Below, piece after piece: positions 15,501 through 23,168 of a DNA stretch of 42,595 bases. The position numbers were made by a program, and so were the translations under genes. Position 1 is the first letter of the stretch. Every line of letters begins with the position of its first letter. The DNA comes from Coprothermobacter sp. (lineage in GTDB: Bacteria > Caldisericota > Caldisericia > Cryosericales > Cryosericaceae): assembly GCA_013824685.1 (NCBI GenBank), contig PNOG01000003.1:1-42595 (forward strand). Direction: 5' to 3'. The notes under the pieces were generated by a model that was not told where the DNA came from, made no database searches, and saw only the letters and a list, made by a program, of their open reading frames with translations.

Positions 15501-15550
15501 TCCACTCTCCTCATGCTCTGAAATCGTTCTTCTGTCGTTGCCGGTACTCA

Positions 15551-15778
15551 TCACGTATTCTCCCTAGCCTTGTACCCAAACACCTCAGTGATCGGCATGC
15601 CGAATGCGTCGGCGATGCGGAAAGCCAGTTCGAGTGTGGGCGAGTATTTTCCTGCTTCCACAGCGATAATCGTTTGTCTGGAGACATCTGCCTTTTCAGC
15701 GAGTTCCTGCTGGGTCATTTCACTGGCAAAGAAACGAAGCGTGCGGATGTTGTTCGTAACTTCGAACTTCTTAGGCAT
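15551..15778 (-). CDS. XRE-family transcriptional regulator (short Cro/YozG-type)
   Basis: A 75-residue helix-turn-helix protein starting at the ATG at 15778, overlapping the upstream membrane-protein stop by eight bases (ATGCCTAA). The HTH is clear: [37 protein letters not shown], then [20 protein letters not shown]. Short XRE proteins coupled to a small membrane protein gene are common; the pair often autoregulates. The palindrome over the operon's -10 (16279-16316) is the likely binding site, by inference. Confidence 0.85.
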   Translation of the reverse strand: MPKKFEVTNNIRTLRFFASEMTQQELAEKADVSRQTIIAVEAGKYSPTLELAFRIADAFGMPITEVFGYKARENT

Positions 15779-16265
15779 TGCTGACACCCTTGCCATAGAA
15801 GTACAGGCTCGCGGCGCCTTCCACCAACGATCCGACAAGGAATGAAAGGTACATCACGTTCAGCATGACGACCGTTGAATAGCCGAGGACCAGAAGGATC
15901 AGCGCGCCGACAAATCCGACACCGGCGAGAACGAAGCCTATCTGCGAGGACTTCAACTCGATGAGCTTGTCCATCTCATCCTCTATCACAGTGGCCTCAA
16001 CTCTCTTGTCAATCTCCTTCTCATCGCATGCCCGGTCTTTGACGGCAATGCCAATCGACAGGGCGATATGGAAGACGATCTGGAGGATAATGGTCACTAC
16101 GATTCCGATGCCGATAAAGACAAGCATTGTCCCGGCCCAGAACTTCAGATTTCCTTCAGCAATTGCGCCCGAAGAATAGCGACCGAATGCATAGATGCAG
16201 TACTCGGCAAGAACTAGGGCTCCCCCAACCATACTTGTTATTGTCTTCTTGCTTTGGTAGGACAT
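15771..16265 (-). CDS. Membrane protein coupled to an XRE regulator
   Basis: A 164-residue protein with four hydrophobic helices (about residues 10-29, 42-68, 108-130 and 134-154) and a charged central loop ([20 protein letters not shown]). The layout resembles the DUF2178-type membrane proteins that sit next to short XRE regulators; the family assignment is tentative. The ATG at 16265 is chosen because GGAG lies 10 bases upstream; a GTG three codons earlier overlaps that site. Its role may be sensing membrane state for the regulator, by inference. Confidence 0.7.
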   Translation of the reverse strand: MSYQSKKTITSMVGGALVLAEYCIYAFGRYSSGAIAEGNLKFWAGTMLVFIGIGIVVTIILQIVFHIALSIGIAVKDRACDEKEIDKRVEATVIEDEMDKLIELKSSQIGFVLAGVGFVGALILLVLGYSTVVMLNVMYLSFLVGSLVEGAASLYFYGKGVSNA

Positions 16266-16278
16266 AGTCGACACTCTC

Positions 16279-16336
16279 CTTTACAATGTGTAATGTCTGG
16301 TAAACGTATTGTAAAGTATGTTAGTCTTCGTGTCAA
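16279..16336 (-). promoter_or_regulatory. Promoter and operator of the membrane protein/XRE/QOR operon
   Basis: On the minus strand TTGACA (plus 16331-16336), a 17-bp spacer and TACAAT (plus 16308-16313) form a near-consensus promoter. CTTTACAAT (16279-16287) and ATTGTAAAG (16308-16316) are exact inverted 9-mers, one covering the -10. Binding would block polymerase, so autorepression by the XRE protein is likely. Confidence 0.75.
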
Positions 16337-16488
16337 GAGTCCTTGCCATGAATGGCAAAGTTGCTTCTGTTTAGCGCTTGTCTTGGTCAACAGTAAGAGG
16401 AGTCGCTGGCATTCATGGATGCCATCTCTGAAGTGCCAACGGCTCGAAGCAAGTCCCGGGCGGAGAAAGAGAGGCGAAAGAGAGTGTG

Positions 16489-16524
16489 TGGTGGAGATAG
16501 GGGGGATCGAACCCCCGACCCCAC
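16489..16524 (-). tRNA. Stranded 3' end of a tRNA or tmRNA
   Basis: On the minus strand a perfect T arm (GGGGG-TTCGATC-CCCCC) is followed by seven acceptor bases (TATCTCC), discriminator A and CCA ending at 16489. No matching 5' acceptor strand (GGAGATA or GGGGATA), D arm or good anticodon arm lies upstream, where rlmN begins. It is therefore a fragment, not a working gene. The end resembles tRNA-Ala or tmRNA. Such pieces are typical integration-site remnants. Confidence 0.6.
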
Positions 16525-16581
16525 GCCTGCCCTTTGCAGAAACGCCTCAAAGGATCCGCGAAAGTAGGCTATAGTGGACGC

Positions 16582-17625
16582 ATGGATCTGGACAAACTTC
16601 GGACGACCCTGCAAGAGCTGGGAGAACCCACTTACCGTCTCAAGCAGATAACATTGGCGGTCTATCGAGACCTGAAGGAAGGTTTCGATGCTGTCGACAC
16701 GGTACCACAGGCGCTGAGGAACGACCTGACTCGGCTCCTGGCCTTCAATGAGCTCACCCTCAAGGCGGAGCAGGAATCGCCCGATGGTTCCGGCAAGGCC
16801 CTGCTCTTCACGCATGACAACCTGGCGATCGAAAGCGTTCTCATCAAGCACGAAGACGGCAGCCGCACGGTGTGCGTGTCGACTGAAGCCGGCTGCCAGA
16901 TCGATTGCTCATTCTGCGCTACCGGACACCTGGGCTTCAAGAGAATCCTCACGCAATTTGAGATCGCTGAGCAGGCGATATGGTTTGCCCGCAAGTTGAG
17001 AGGCGCAGGAGAGAAGGTCACCAATGTGGTATTCATGGGAATGGGGGAACCCTTTCTCAACTACGACAATGTCAAGAGGGCGATCCTGCTGCTGAACGAC
17101 AAGGATGGCTTCAACTTGGGGCAACGACGCATCTCCGTCTCCACGAGCGGCATTATTCCCGGGATTGAACGTTTTGGGGCTGAAGACTGGCAGGTCAACC
17201 TGGCGATCTCTCTGCATGCTCCCAGCAATGCCTTGCGTTCCAGGTTGATGCCGATCAACACGACCTATCCCCTGGAGAAGCTGATGCCCGCTCTCGACAG
17301 GTACGTCGCAAGAACCAACAGGCGACTCATGATCGAGTACCTGCTTCTGGGGGGAGTAAACGACAGCCCCGGCCAGGCTCAGGCCCTGGCGGTTCTCATC
17401 CACGCTTACAGAGATGTCTCTCGCCTGAGCGTGGTGAACCTGATCACCTACAATGCGACTGGCGACAGCCACGACGCGTTCAAGGCTCCGAGCCCGGCCG
17501 CGCTGAGAGCATTCGAAGGGGTCCTGACTCACCAAGGGATTGCGTGGACACGCAGAGTGAGTTTTGGAAGTGACATCGGCGGAGCTTGTGGCCAGCTGGC
17601 CGGTGAGCTGCACTCCACAGCATGA
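16582..17625 (+). CDS. rlmN: 23S rRNA/tRNA adenine-C2 methyltransferase RlmN
   Basis: A 347-residue radical SAM enzyme that methylates C2 of A2503 in 23S rRNA and A37 of some tRNAs. The cluster motif is Cys105-x3-Cys109-x2-Cys112 (GCQIDCSFCATG). The family Cys98 is in TVCVSTEAGC and the C-terminal catalytic Cys336 is in DIGGACGQL. VVFMGMGEPFLNYDNV and NLAISLHAPSNALRSRLMPI are further RlmN blocks. The ATG at 16582 matches the usual N-terminus. There is no strong Shine-Dalgarno; TATAGT ends only seven bases before it, so a leaderless transcript is possible. Confidence 0.93.
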   Translation: MDLDKLRTTLQELGEPTYRLKQITLAVYRDLKEGFDAVDTVPQALRNDLTRLLAFNELTLKAEQESPDGSGKALLFTHDNLAIESVLIKHEDGSRTVCVSTEAGCQIDCSFCATGHLGFKRILTQFEIAEQAIWFARKLRGAGEKVTNVVFMGMGEPFLNYDNVKRAILLLNDKDGFNLGQRRISVSTSGIIPGIERFGAEDWQVNLAISLHAPSNALRSRLMPINTTYPLEKLMPALDRYVARTNRRLMIEYLLLGGVNDSPGQAQALAVLIHAYRDVSRLSVVNLITYNATGDSHDAFKAPSPAALRAFEGVLTHQGIAWTRRVSFGSDIGGACGQLAGELHSTA

Positions 17626-17657
17626 CAGCGCACTGACGGAAGACACCACACACTACC

Positions 17658-17690
17658 GAACCCCCGGCTCAAAGCCGGGGGTTCTCTCTA
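17658..17690. terminator. Bidirectional terminator between rlmN and gpmA
   Basis: GAACCCCCGGCT (17658-17669) pairs perfectly with AGCCGGGGGTTC (17673-17684) over a CAA loop; TCTCTA follows on the plus strand. Confidence 0.8.
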
Positions 17691-17721
17691 CATCCTATGC
17701 GTGTGGAGCCATGTCCGATAA

Positions 17722-18468
17722 CTACTTGGTCTTCGCCTGGTTTGCGACGGCAGCTGCTGCCTGTGCAGCGGCCTCCGGGTCGCCGAGATAGGCGTGGCTG
17801 ATCGGCTTGAGGTGCTCGTCCAGCTTGTACAGGAGCGGGATGCCGGTGGGGATGTTCAGCTCGGTGATGTCGTCATCGCTGATGCCGTCGAGATACTTGA
17901 CGAGAGCACGAATCGAGTTGCCGTGTGCAGTGACGATGACCTTCTTGCCGGCCTTCACTGAGGGAGCAATCGTCCCTTCCCAATACGGAACGAACCGTGC
18001 TACGGTGTCCTTGAGACACTCGGTCAGCGGGAGGTCGGCCTCGGGAACGTCCGCGTAGCGAGGATCGTGTCCCGGCCAGCGGTCATCGGTCTTCAGGAGA
18101 GCAGGCGGCTGAGTGATGTAGCTGCGCCGCCACAGCTTGACCTGGGCCTCACCGTACTTCTCGGCTGTCTCCGCCTTGTTGAGTCCCTGGAGGGCTCCGT
18201 AGTGACGCTCGTTGAGCCGCCAGCTGCGCACCTCCGGGACCCACATGAGGTCCATCTCGTCGAGGACGATCCACAGCGTGCGGATAGCGCGCTTGAGGAC
18301 CGACGTGTACGCCAGGTCGAAGGTGAAACCGGTCTCCTTCAGGAGCTTGCCTGCGTCGTGCGCTTCGGCGACGCCCTTCTCGGACAGCTCAACGTCGGTC
18401 CATCCCGTGAACCGGTTCTCCTTGTTCCACGTGCTTTCACCGTGCCGCAGCAACACTACTTCGTACAT
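17722..18468 (-). CDS. gpmA: 2,3-bisphosphoglycerate-dependent phosphoglycerate mutase
   Basis: A 248-residue cofactor-dependent mutase interconverting 3- and 2-phosphoglycerate in glycolysis. The phosphohistidine is His9 in [24 protein letters not shown], the acid/base [20 protein letters not shown] region and the second histidine in [17 protein letters not shown] are all present. Length is standard; an Ala-rich tail ([18 protein letters not shown]) is slightly extended. AAGGAGGAG lies just upstream of the ATG. A monocistronic gene ending at the shared hairpin. Confidence 0.95.
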   Translation of the reverse strand: MYEVVLLRHGESTWNKENRFTGWTDVELSEKGVAEAHDAGKLLKETGFTFDLAYTSVLKRAIRTLWIVLDEMDLMWVPEVRSWRLNERHYGALQGLNKAETAEKYGEAQVKLWRRSYITQPPALLKTDDRWPGHDPRYADVPEADLPLTECLKDTVARFVPYWEGTIAPSVKAGKKVIVTAHGNSIRALVKYLDGISDDDITELNIPTGIPLLYKLDEHLKPISHAYLGDPEAAAQAAAAVANQAKTK

Positions 18469-18555
18469 GTGTCTCCTCCTTGGATGATCGATTCTTGTTC
18501 AGCATAGCGGATGCATCATGCATATTGTGAAACCTCTGTGGAGAGGCGGGTCCCG

Positions 18556-19086
18556 TCAGCGTTCCGCGATCGACCGCTCGAGGCGTCCGCGGGCGAGAAG
18601 GAGCGGGATACCCACAACCTGCACAGCAATGCCGGGGAGGCCCGTGACGATGGCGGCAACGACATAGGCGACAGGTTCAGCCTTGAGCCCAATGAATGGC
18701 CCCAGCACCGCGACCGCGAGACCCAACGCGATTCTGCCCGCCATCATGGCCAACAGGAGCGACCAGAAAGCCGTCAGCCGCCAGCTACGGCGGGCGACTC
18801 CGGCAACCAGACCGTAAACCGCCAGCTCGACGGCCATCGGCGGCAAGATGGCGACCGCTGGCATGCCCGTCATGAGCGTGCTCACCGTGGGAGTGGCCAC
18901 GCCGAGGAATACCCCTGCAACGGGGCCCAGCAGCAGTCCACCCAGCAGGACGGCATAGTGCATCGGCAGGAGGGTCCTGCCGCCGAGCGCTCCGAACAGG
19001 GAGTGAAACACCAATGGCAACAGCAACCCAACGGCCAGCAACAGGCCGGCCGTCGTCAGAGTTCGGACAGGAAAGCGTCGTGTCAT
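18556..19086 (-). CDS. ECF transporter S component-like membrane protein
   Basis: A 176-residue protein with about five or six hydrophobic helices and no large loops. The order LLPLVFHSLFGALGGRTLLP, MHYAVLLGGLLLGPVAGVFL and PTVSTLMTGMPAVAILPPMA matches ECF-type S components that bind a vitamin or metal and share an energising module. The substrate cannot be read from the sequence and no ECF ATPases are nearby. GAGGGA precedes the ATG. It has a strong promoter and only a ~30-base leader, which leaves no space for a riboswitch. Confidence 0.75.
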   Translation of the reverse strand: MTRRFPVRTLTTAGLLLAVGLLLPLVFHSLFGALGGRTLLPMHYAVLLGGLLLGPVAGVFLGVATPTVSTLMTGMPAVAILPPMAVELAVYGLVAGVARRSWRLTAFWSLLLAMMAGRIALGLAVAVLGPFIGLKAEPVAYVVAAIVTGLPGIAVQVVGIPLLLARGRLERSIAER

Positions 19087-19121
19087 CGGTCCCTCAAGGC
19101 CAAGCAGGATGAGTGCCTCTC

Positions 19122-19150
19122 ACTATAGGAACAGCCCCCGCAACTGTCAA
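19122..19150 (-). promoter_or_regulatory. Consensus promoter of the ECF S component gene
   Basis: TTGACA (plus 19145-19150), a 17-bp spacer and TATAGT (plus 19122-19127) on the minus strand, ~36 bases before the ATG. Confidence 0.8.
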
Positions 19151-19225
19151 CTTGCGTTCTGATGACGCGTCCCGTGAGGCTGAGAACAGCTGCGACGAAC
19201 GGTAGAGGAGATGCCGGTCCACTGA

Positions 19226-19260
19226 AAGAAAGCCCGGCCGCACAGCGACCGGGCAGAACA
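19226..19260 (-). terminator. Terminator of the 19278-19925 membrane gene
   Basis: On the minus strand a GC-rich hairpin with GCCCGG and CCGGGC arms is followed by TTTCTTT, directly after the gene ending at 19278. Confidence 0.75.
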
Positions 19261-19277
19261 ATGGAGAGATCGACGCT

Positions 19278-19925
19278 CTAGGGGCTCCGAGTGATGTCGT
19301 CCTGGGGATGATCCTGCTGGACGGGGGGTTGTGATGGAGTCGAGGTGGCCTGCGTCGAACCCGGCCTCTGAACGTTGCTGTCGCGCTCGCCGGTCATGGA
19401 CGTCACATAGATAGCGGCACCGGCTGCAATGAGGAGCACCGGCACAACGATGCGCCCGGCAGCGCCAAGCCGGAAACCGCCGATCCCAAGCACAACTTCG
19501 AAGAAGATGCCAAAGGCGATGAAGAGCATGACAGCGATCCGCAGAGTCTTCTCGGCAGAACGCACTGCTGCCGAATTGCCCGTACGCTTGCCCCACAGGT
19601 ACTGACCGAGGCCGATGCTGCCCGGAAACAGGAGAGCCCACGCATATGCCCAACTCTGCCATTGCCCTGTGACGTTCTGGACAAAGAGGATGATGCCCGT
19701 TACGGCAACGATGCTACCAAAGATGACCAGGCCTTCGTTGCTGCGGTGTGTGTCACGGAAGCCGAGAGCCATGATGAGTCCACCGGGGACGATGACCCAA
19801 AAGGGCCACAGCCAGGATCCCAGGTCGATATGGATGAATCTGGCGATCAGGATCCAGGCTCCCACGCCGAGAAGCAAGAGTCCAAGGGCTCTTGTATTGC
19901 GTTCGTGCTGTTCATTGTTGTTCAT
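19278..19925 (-). CDS. LiaI/LiaF-like transmembrane protein
   Basis: A 215-residue membrane protein with about six hydrophobic helices, starting with ALGLLLLGVGAWILIARFIH and WLWPFWVIVPGGLIMALGFR. This pattern (short helices with WPF/WPL after a glycine-rich helix) recalls the DUF5668/LiaI-LiaF_TM domains of envelope-stress proteins. A Ser/Pro/Gln-rich cytoplasmic tail of ~35 residues ends the protein. AAGGGGG precedes the ATG. Function unknown; a LiaF C-terminal-like toastrack protein lies separately at 27170-27985. Confidence 0.65.
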   Translation of the reverse strand: MNNNEQHERNTRALGLLLLGVGAWILIARFIHIDLGSWLWPFWVIVPGGLIMALGFRDTHRSNEGLVIFGSIVAVTGIILFVQNVTGQWQSWAYAWALLFPGSIGLGQYLWGKRTGNSAAVRSAEKTLRIAVMLFIAFGIFFEVVLGIGGFRLGAAGRIVVPVLLIAAGAAIYVTSMTGERDSNVQRPGSTQATSTPSQPPVQQDHPQDDITRSP

Positions 19926-20034
19926 CTCGTACCCCCTTGTACAGGCTGCAGGAAGACCTGGGCTCAGGCCCGTGACAAGGGGTGAGCTGGTTCATGCACC
20001 GTTCATTTCGTATACGCCGACCAGGCCGGTCGGG

Positions 20035-20568
20035 TTACAGCGCCCTTCCCTCCCGGGCCGTCATGGCAAGTTCAAGGTCGTGTACCCAGCGCTGAGTCCG
20101 TATGGTGATGCTGCTCAGTCCTGCCGCGACGGGGTCGAGAAAACTCAACGTATCCGTCATGACGGTCGACGTGCTCAACATACGGGCGACATGTTTGAAT
20201 GCGGGTCCGGGAGCATTGCGGTAGCTGCAGAAGAGTGCGACGCGCTTGCGTGCGAGAGGAGCTGTCCGGATGTAGCTGCGAAGCACGGGACTGAACGTAC
20301 CAAGCCAGACGGGGCTGCCCAGAATGATAAGGTCGTAGGTTGAAGCATCGTGTTCGACGGGGACCAACAGAGGCTTCTGAGACAGCAGCAGATGGCGCAG
20401 CGTCCAGAAATAGTGCCCTGCTCCTGTCCCCGACGGCTCGCCGACCGCCCGCAGTTCCTCCAGATCGGCCTGTGCCGCGTTGGCGACCTGTTCAGCGATG
20501 GTCCGCGTGTGGCCGGCGGAGGAATAGTACATGACCAGGACCTTGAGCTGTCTTCCTGCGACCTGCAT
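20035..20568 (-). CDS. Flavodoxin family protein
   Basis: A 177-residue FMN-binding flavodoxin fold. The phosphate loop is visible near residues 13-23 (YYSSAGHTRTIAEQVA), followed by LIILGSPVWLGTFSPVLRSY, the W/Y loop stacking on the isoalloxazine ring, and VALFCSYRNAPGPAF. The length suits NAD(P)H-quinone or menaquinone-type flavodoxins rather than electron-carrier flavodoxins. AGGAGG precedes the ATG; TATACT on the minus strand (plus 20606-20611) may be the -10. A second flavodoxin lies at 39257-39679. Confidence 0.85.
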   Translation of the reverse strand: MQVAGRQLKVLVMYYSSAGHTRTIAEQVANAAQADLEELRAVGEPSGTGAGHYFWTLRHLLLSQKPLLVPVEHDASTYDLIILGSPVWLGTFSPVLRSYIRTAPLARKRVALFCSYRNAPGPAFKHVARMLSTSTVMTDTLSFLDPVAAGLSSITIRTQRWVHDLELAMTAREGRAL

Positions 20569-20699
20569 GGGCTTCCTCCTGGCGGAACATCCTCTCTCGA
20601 AGGAGAGTATATGCAGCTTTGATCAGCTTGCCACAAGGGCTGAGGCAAGATGGGGAGGTGATCCGACCGAGCAAGCTATTTGACGCTGTCTCAAGGGTC

Positions 20700-20728
20700 T
20701 TGACGCGATTTTTCCGAAATTGTATACT
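20700..20728 (+). promoter_or_regulatory. Promoter of the first cspA-type gene
   Basis: TTGACG (20700-20705), a 17-bp spacer and TATACT (20723-20728). Confidence 0.8.
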
Positions 20729-20733
20729 TGTTT

Positions 20734-20776
20734 ATGGCAGGATACGACATGCCAGAATTGTGTATGGAGGTCATCG
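20734..20776 (+). promoter_or_regulatory. Conserved 5' leader hairpin of the first csp gene
   Basis: TGGCA (20735-20739) and TGCCA (20750-20754) form a stem with a 10-base loop containing GATA and ACA, starting seven bases after the -10 and so at the very 5' end of the mRNA. TATGGAGG follows just before the GTG. The second csp gene has the same arrangement at 22780-22817. Confidence 0.65.
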
Positions 20777-20983
20777 GTGCTTACAGGCAAGGTAAAGTGG
20801 TTCAACGGAGAGAAGGGTTATGGCTTCATCACTCGTGATGACGGCGAGAAGGACGTATTTGTCCACTACAGCGCAATCATCGGCTCCGGCTTCAAGTCCC
20901 TCAAAGAGGGCGACGTTGTGGAGTTTGAGGTTGTGCAGGGCGACAAGGGCCCGCAGGCGAAGGACGTCCAGGCCAAGGCCTGA
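20777..20983 (+). CDS. Cold-shock protein (CspA family)
   Basis: A 68-residue cold-shock-domain protein starting at GTG, six bases after TGGAGG; the frame further upstream is the leader. RNP1 is KGYGFITRD and RNP2 is DVFVHYSAI, so it should bind single-stranded RNA and DNA as a chaperone. Protein and leader closely resemble the copy at 22818-23021; the two flank an M32 peptidase gene. Strong promoter and terminator suggest a single-gene, abundant transcript. Confidence 0.93.
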   Translation: MLTGKVKWFNGEKGYGFITRDDGEKDVFVHYSAIIGSGFKSLKEGDVVEFEVVQGDKGPQAKDVQAKA

Positions 20984-21006
20984 TCACTGACACCTGAACC
21001 GAATCG

Positions 21007-21039
21007 AGTCCCCGGCTTGCGCCGGGGACTTTCCATTCT
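21007..21039 (+). terminator. Terminator of the first csp gene
   Basis: AGTCCCCGGC (21007-21016) pairs with GCCGGGGACT (21021-21030) over TTGC, followed by TTCCATTCTT. Confidence 0.85.
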
Positions 21040-21064
21040 TGCAGCCAGATCGTACGGATACCGA

Positions 21065-21093
21065 TTGACATGAGTCTGCACCGCCCATATGCT
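21065..21093 (+). promoter_or_regulatory. Promoter of the M32 carboxypeptidase gene
   Basis: TTGACA (21065-21070), a 17-bp spacer and TATGCT (21088-21093), 40 bases before the ATG at 21133. Confidence 0.75.
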
Positions 21094-21132
21094 ATGGTGC
21101 GCTGGATGACATTCAGTGGGGAGAGTGGCACA

Positions 21133-22647
21133 ATGGACATCAGGGAGTTCTACGACTACTGCAAGGAGATCGCGAACTACAGCAGCGCCGCGGCGCTTGT
21201 CGAATGGGACATGAGGACCAAGATGCCTCCAAAAGCGGCACCAGACCGATCGGAGGTGGCAGGGAAGCTGGGAAGGACTGCTTTCGAGATGTCGACATCT
21301 CCGCGGATGGCCGCGTTCGTCGAGTACTTCAACCGGCCTGCAGTCGACCGGCAGCTCAGCGAGGTCGACCGGAGAAACGTATACCTCGAGACGAAGCAGT
21401 ACCGGAAGATCTCCGCAATCCCTGCCGACAGGTTCGAGAAGTTCACTGTGGCTTGCTCGAAAGGCGAGTACGCATGGCAGGAGGCAAAAGCCAAGTCCGA
21501 TTTCGCGACGTTCCGTCCCTGCCTCGAGGAGATCGTCGCGTACCAGAAGGAGTTCGTCGAGTACTGCGGCTACGAGAAGAACAGGTACGATGTGCTGCTG
21601 GACGACTATGAGCCTTCCGTGACGACTGAAGACCTCAGGGTTATTATCGACGGCCTCAAGTCCGAGCTGGTGCCATTCATCCGACAGCTGCAGGAAGAAG
21701 GAAAGCGACCCGACACCTCGTTCCTCAAGGGAACCTTCGACAAGGCCACACAGAAACAACTGTCACTGGATATCCTGAAGGTCATGACGTACGATTTCGA
21801 CGCCGGCCGGATCGACGAGACGGCACATCCCTTCACCACAGGCATCGGCTTCGGCGACGTCCGCGTGACGACCCATTACTACGAAGACAACGTCGCCTCG
21901 GCACTCTTCTCGACGATGCACGAGGGAGGGCACGCCCTTTACGGACAGGGGATTTCCGAGGAATACCGATGGATGCCTATCCAGAAGGGAGCTTCCATGG
22001 GTATTCACGAGTCACAGTCCAGAACCTGGGAGAACCTGGTCGGTCGGTCCGAAGCGTTCTGGAAGTACTACTATCCATGCTTTCAGAGCCACTTTGTACA
22101 GTTTGAGGGTGTCCCTGTCGAGGACTTCTATCGGGCAATCAACGTCGCCGAACCGTCGCTCATACGGACCGAGGCAGACGAGGTCACGTACAACCTGCAC
22201 GTGATGCTCCGTTTCGAGATCGAGGAAGCTCTGATCAATGGGAGAGTCCAGGTGGCGGAACTCCCGGACCTCTGGAACGCCAAAATGAAAGAGTATCTCG
22301 GCATGGAGGTTCCCGACGACGCACACGGCGTCCTGCAGGATGTCCACTGGTCGGGTGGCCTGTTCGGCTACTTCCCGTCGTACATGCTCGGGAATCTCTA
22401 CGCTGCGCAATTCTTCGCTACGGCCAGGCAAGAGATCCCGGATCTCGACGGACAGATCGCCGCCGGCCACCTTGACGTGTTGCGCGAATGGCAGCGGTCC
22501 AACATTCACCAGTACGGCGCCCTGTACGATCCAAAGGACCTCATTGTGCGGGTGACCGGGAAACCGCTGGACTACCGCTGTTTCATGAGCGAGGTGAAGG
22601 AGAAGTACTCCAGGATCTACGGGATGGTGCCGTCAGAGACGAAGTAG
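21133..22647 (+). CDS. M32 family metallocarboxypeptidase
   Basis: A 504-residue zinc carboxypeptidase of the Taq/Pfu type, releasing C-terminal amino acids from peptides in the cytoplasm. The zinc motif HEGGH is at residues 263-267 (STMHEGGHALYGQG). The M32 hallmark MGIHESQSRTWENLVGRS follows, then IRTEADEVTYNLHVMLRFEI and GLFGYFPSYMLGNLYAAQFF. ATG 21133 is chosen because the promoter's start site would lie downstream of the first ATG of the open frame and GGGGAG precedes it. Length is typical. It stands between two near-identical cold-shock genes. Confidence 0.93.
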   Translation: MDIREFYDYCKEIANYSSAAALVEWDMRTKMPPKAAPDRSEVAGKLGRTAFEMSTSPRMAAFVEYFNRPAVDRQLSEVDRRNVYLETKQYRKISAIPADRFEKFTVACSKGEYAWQEAKAKSDFATFRPCLEEIVAYQKEFVEYCGYEKNRYDVLLDDYEPSVTTEDLRVIIDGLKSELVPFIRQLQEEGKRPDTSFLKGTFDKATQKQLSLDILKVMTYDFDAGRIDETAHPFTTGIGFGDVRVTTHYYEDNVASALFSTMHEGGHALYGQGISEEYRWMPIQKGASMGIHESQSRTWENLVGRSEAFWKYYYPCFQSHFVQFEGVPVEDFYRAINVAEPSLIRTEADEVTYNLHVMLRFEIEEALINGRVQVAELPDLWNAKMKEYLGMEVPDDAHGVLQDVHWSGGLFGYFPSYMLGNLYAAQFFATARQEIPDLDGQIAAGHLDVLREWQRSNIHQYGALYDPKDLIVRVTGKPLDYRCFMSEVKEKYSRIYGMVPSETK

Positions 22648-22745
22648 CGCGCAGGATTCATCCTCATTCGCTCCCGCATGTGCCGGGAGGACACGTCGGA
22701 GGAAATGAGAATACATGGTGAATTCACACGCTGCAACTCTGGCAC

Positions 22746-22773
22746 TTGTATCGGGGAAGATCCTTTATATACT
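22746..22773 (+). promoter_or_regulatory. Promoter of the second cspA-type gene
   Basis: TTGTAT (22746-22751), a 16-bp spacer and TATACT (22768-22773). Confidence 0.7.
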
Positions 22774-22778
22774 GCTCT

Positions 22779-22817
22779 ATGGCAAGATAGTACATGCCAA
22801 GTTTTATGGAGGTTTCA
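22779..22817 (+). promoter_or_regulatory. Conserved 5' leader hairpin of the second csp gene
   Basis: TGGCA (22780-22784), a 10-base loop and TGCCA (22795-22799), then TATGGAGG before GTG. The loop keeps GATA and ACA as in the first copy, while the base of the leader varies. Confidence 0.65.
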
Positions 22818-23021
22818 GTGCTTACAGGCAAAGTCAAGTGGTTCAACGCAGAGAAGGGTTATGGTTTCATTACTCGTGATGACGGCGACAAGGACGTTTT
22901 CGTCCACTACAGCGCCATCCTCGGTTCAGGTTTCAAGTCGCTGAAGGAAGGCGACGCGGTCGAATTCGAAGTCGTGCAAGGCGACAAGGGTCCGCAGGCC
23001 AAGGACGTTACGATCAAGTAG
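22818..23021 (+). CDS. Cold-shock protein (CspA family), second copy
   Basis: A 67-residue cold-shock-domain protein with GTG start behind TATGGAGG. It differs from the first copy at only a few positions (for example AEKG for GEKG, DDGDKD for DDGEKD and the last four residues). KGYGFITRD and DVFVHYSAI are intact. Paralogues with matching promoters and leaders suggest a local duplication that kept the regulatory part. Confidence 0.93.
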   Translation: MLTGKVKWFNAEKGYGFITRDDGDKDVFVHYSAILGSGFKSLKEGDAVEFEVVQGDKGPQAKDVTIK

Positions 23022-23046
23022 TCTTCCCCCTAAACTGAACCCAATC

Positions 23047-23080
23047 AGCCCCCGGCTTTCGCCGGGGGCTTTCGTTTGTC
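23047..23080 (+). terminator. Terminator of the second csp gene
   Basis: AGCCCCCGGC (23047-23056) pairs with GCCGGGGGCT (23061-23070) over TTTC, then TTCGTTTGTC. A second, weaker hairpin, ACGCGC/GCGCGT (23120-23148) with TTTTCTTT, follows. Confidence 0.85.
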
Positions 23081-23168
23081 CTGCCCTCTTGACTGTGACG
23101 CAACGTGAGGTGATAGGAGACGCGCCCCGGCTGTATGCCAGAGCGCGTTTTCTTTAATGAAAGGCATG

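Noticed and set aside
16489-16900. An intact tmRNA gene
   Set aside because: No 5' acceptor strand or tag-peptide frame on the minus strand, and the rlmN gene occupies the space where the RNA would lie.
18509-18523. ATGCATCATGCAT palindrome upstream of gpmA
   Set aside because: Short, made of a self-complementary 6-mer, and not aligned with a convincing -10/-35 pair.
19087-19121. Vitamin riboswitch before the ECF S component gene
   Set aside because: The leader from the consensus promoter to the ATG is only about 30 bases.
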